Notes under the pieces: model-generated | The model's database searches: none | The model's input: the letters and a program-made list of their open reading frames with translations, nothing else | Told to the model about the DNA's origin: nothing | Made by a program: the position numbers and the translations under genes | Part shown: positions 63,811 through 64,000 of the stretch, piece by piece | Position numbering within the stretch: the first letter of the stretch is position 1 | How the letters are laid out: each line of letters begins with the position of its first letter | Assembly (NCBI RefSeq): GCF_001571365.1 | Contig: NZ_BCTQ01000003.1 | Span: 124,001-188,000 of the forward strand | Direction of reading: 5' to 3' | Length of the DNA: 64,000 nt | Source of the DNA: Achromobacter denitrificans NBRC 15125 | Lineage (GTDB): Bacteria > Pseudomonadota > Gammaproteobacteria > Burkholderiales > Burkholderiaceae_B

Positions 63811-64000
63811 TCAGCCCTTGATCATGAGTTTCTTCCATCCTTCGATGCCCAGGCGGCGCATCGTATCGATGTTCTTCTCGTAGATCTCGGCGGCGTCGGG
63901 GAAGGATTCCACCGCGCGGTCGATGCTGTCTTCGCGCAGCAGGTGCAGGATGGGATACGGCGAGCGGTTCGTGTAGTTGGAGATGTCGTCCGGCTCGGTA
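63811..64000 (-). CDS. DUF1415 family protein, C-terminal part (5' end outside window)
   Basis: Sixty-two residues are visible on the minus strand, ending at TGA (63811-63813). The ISNYTNRSPYPILHLLRE motif and the following helix (IYEKNIDTMRRLGIEGWK) are the conserved end of DUF1415. Known members are soluble and of unknown function. The start lies beyond base 64000. The pentamer repeat begins directly after its stop. Confidence 0.8.
   Translation of the reverse strand, partial: TEPDDISNYTNRSPYPILHLLREDSIDRAVESFPDAAEIYEKNIDTMRRLGIEGWKKLMIKG

Overview
The window is high-GC DNA from a betaproteobacterium, most likely Alcaligenaceae (Bordetella/Achromobacter type). The basis is two Bug-type tripartite-tricarboxylate solute receptors beside small catabolic operons, many LysR regulators, strong G/C-ending codon bias, and an autotransporter with passenger-associated strand repeats. 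The genus is inferred, not proven. No rRNA, tRNA or CRISPR array was seen.

Layout. 1-10058: the end of a LysR regulator followed by a tightly coupled operon (a two-Rossmann flavin oxidoreductase, a complete peptide/opine-type ABC importer, its family 5 binding protein, a BAAT-like serine hydrolase and an AhpD/CMD-domain protein). 10146-12299: LysE exporter, VOC protein, methyltransferase. 12368-21800: an accessory patch. It holds an XRE/membrane-protein pair under a large palindrome, an IS3-family element with a frameshifted orfB, an AT-rich gene for an OLD-like ATPase with a TOPRIM-like half (candidate phage defence), a Sel1 protein, an exported alpha/beta hydrolase, a small lipoprotein, a multi-TM protein and a macro-domain enzyme. 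Five copies or half-copies of one palindromic element (GTGTCAGACTACAAATTCGC-type arms) lie between these genes, and I saw none elsewhere in the window.

22106-30698: a diguanylate cyclase, an exported prephenate dehydratase, a DUF2000/AraC/tautomerase cluster, MaoC plus TetR, a YCII protein, an unknown protein, and a Bug receptor with its LysR. 30791-33058: a DUF3604 (PHP-like) protein divergent from that LysR. 33086-39104: a LysR divergent from an MFS/SDR/IlvD-type dehydratase/beta-hydroxyacid dehydrogenase operon that looks like sugar-acid catabolism. 39149-51630: small enzymes, an FMN alpha-hydroxyacid dehydrogenase, a 1108-residue autotransporter, a second diguanylate cyclase, a NUC1 nuclease, a DUF899 protein, a small protein with an amidase-like Cys/His pair, and an isochorismatase divergent from a GlxA-type regulator.

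51627-64000: 2-aminophenol 1,6-dioxygenase subunits (amnB-amnA), a MurA paralogue, a BBE-type flavin oxidase with an SMP-30 lactonase, an HdeD-like/DUF4105-like membrane pair, and a minus-strand operon of Bug receptor, BAAT-like hydrolase and an internally deleted flavin monooxygenase. A degenerate pentanucleotide repeat then abuts the end of a DUF1415 gene cut by the window edge.

Recurring themes are uptake coupled to a flavoprotein and a BAAT-like hydrolase (seen twice with unrelated transporters), ATGA stop/start overlaps within operons, and repeated short palindromes in promoter regions.
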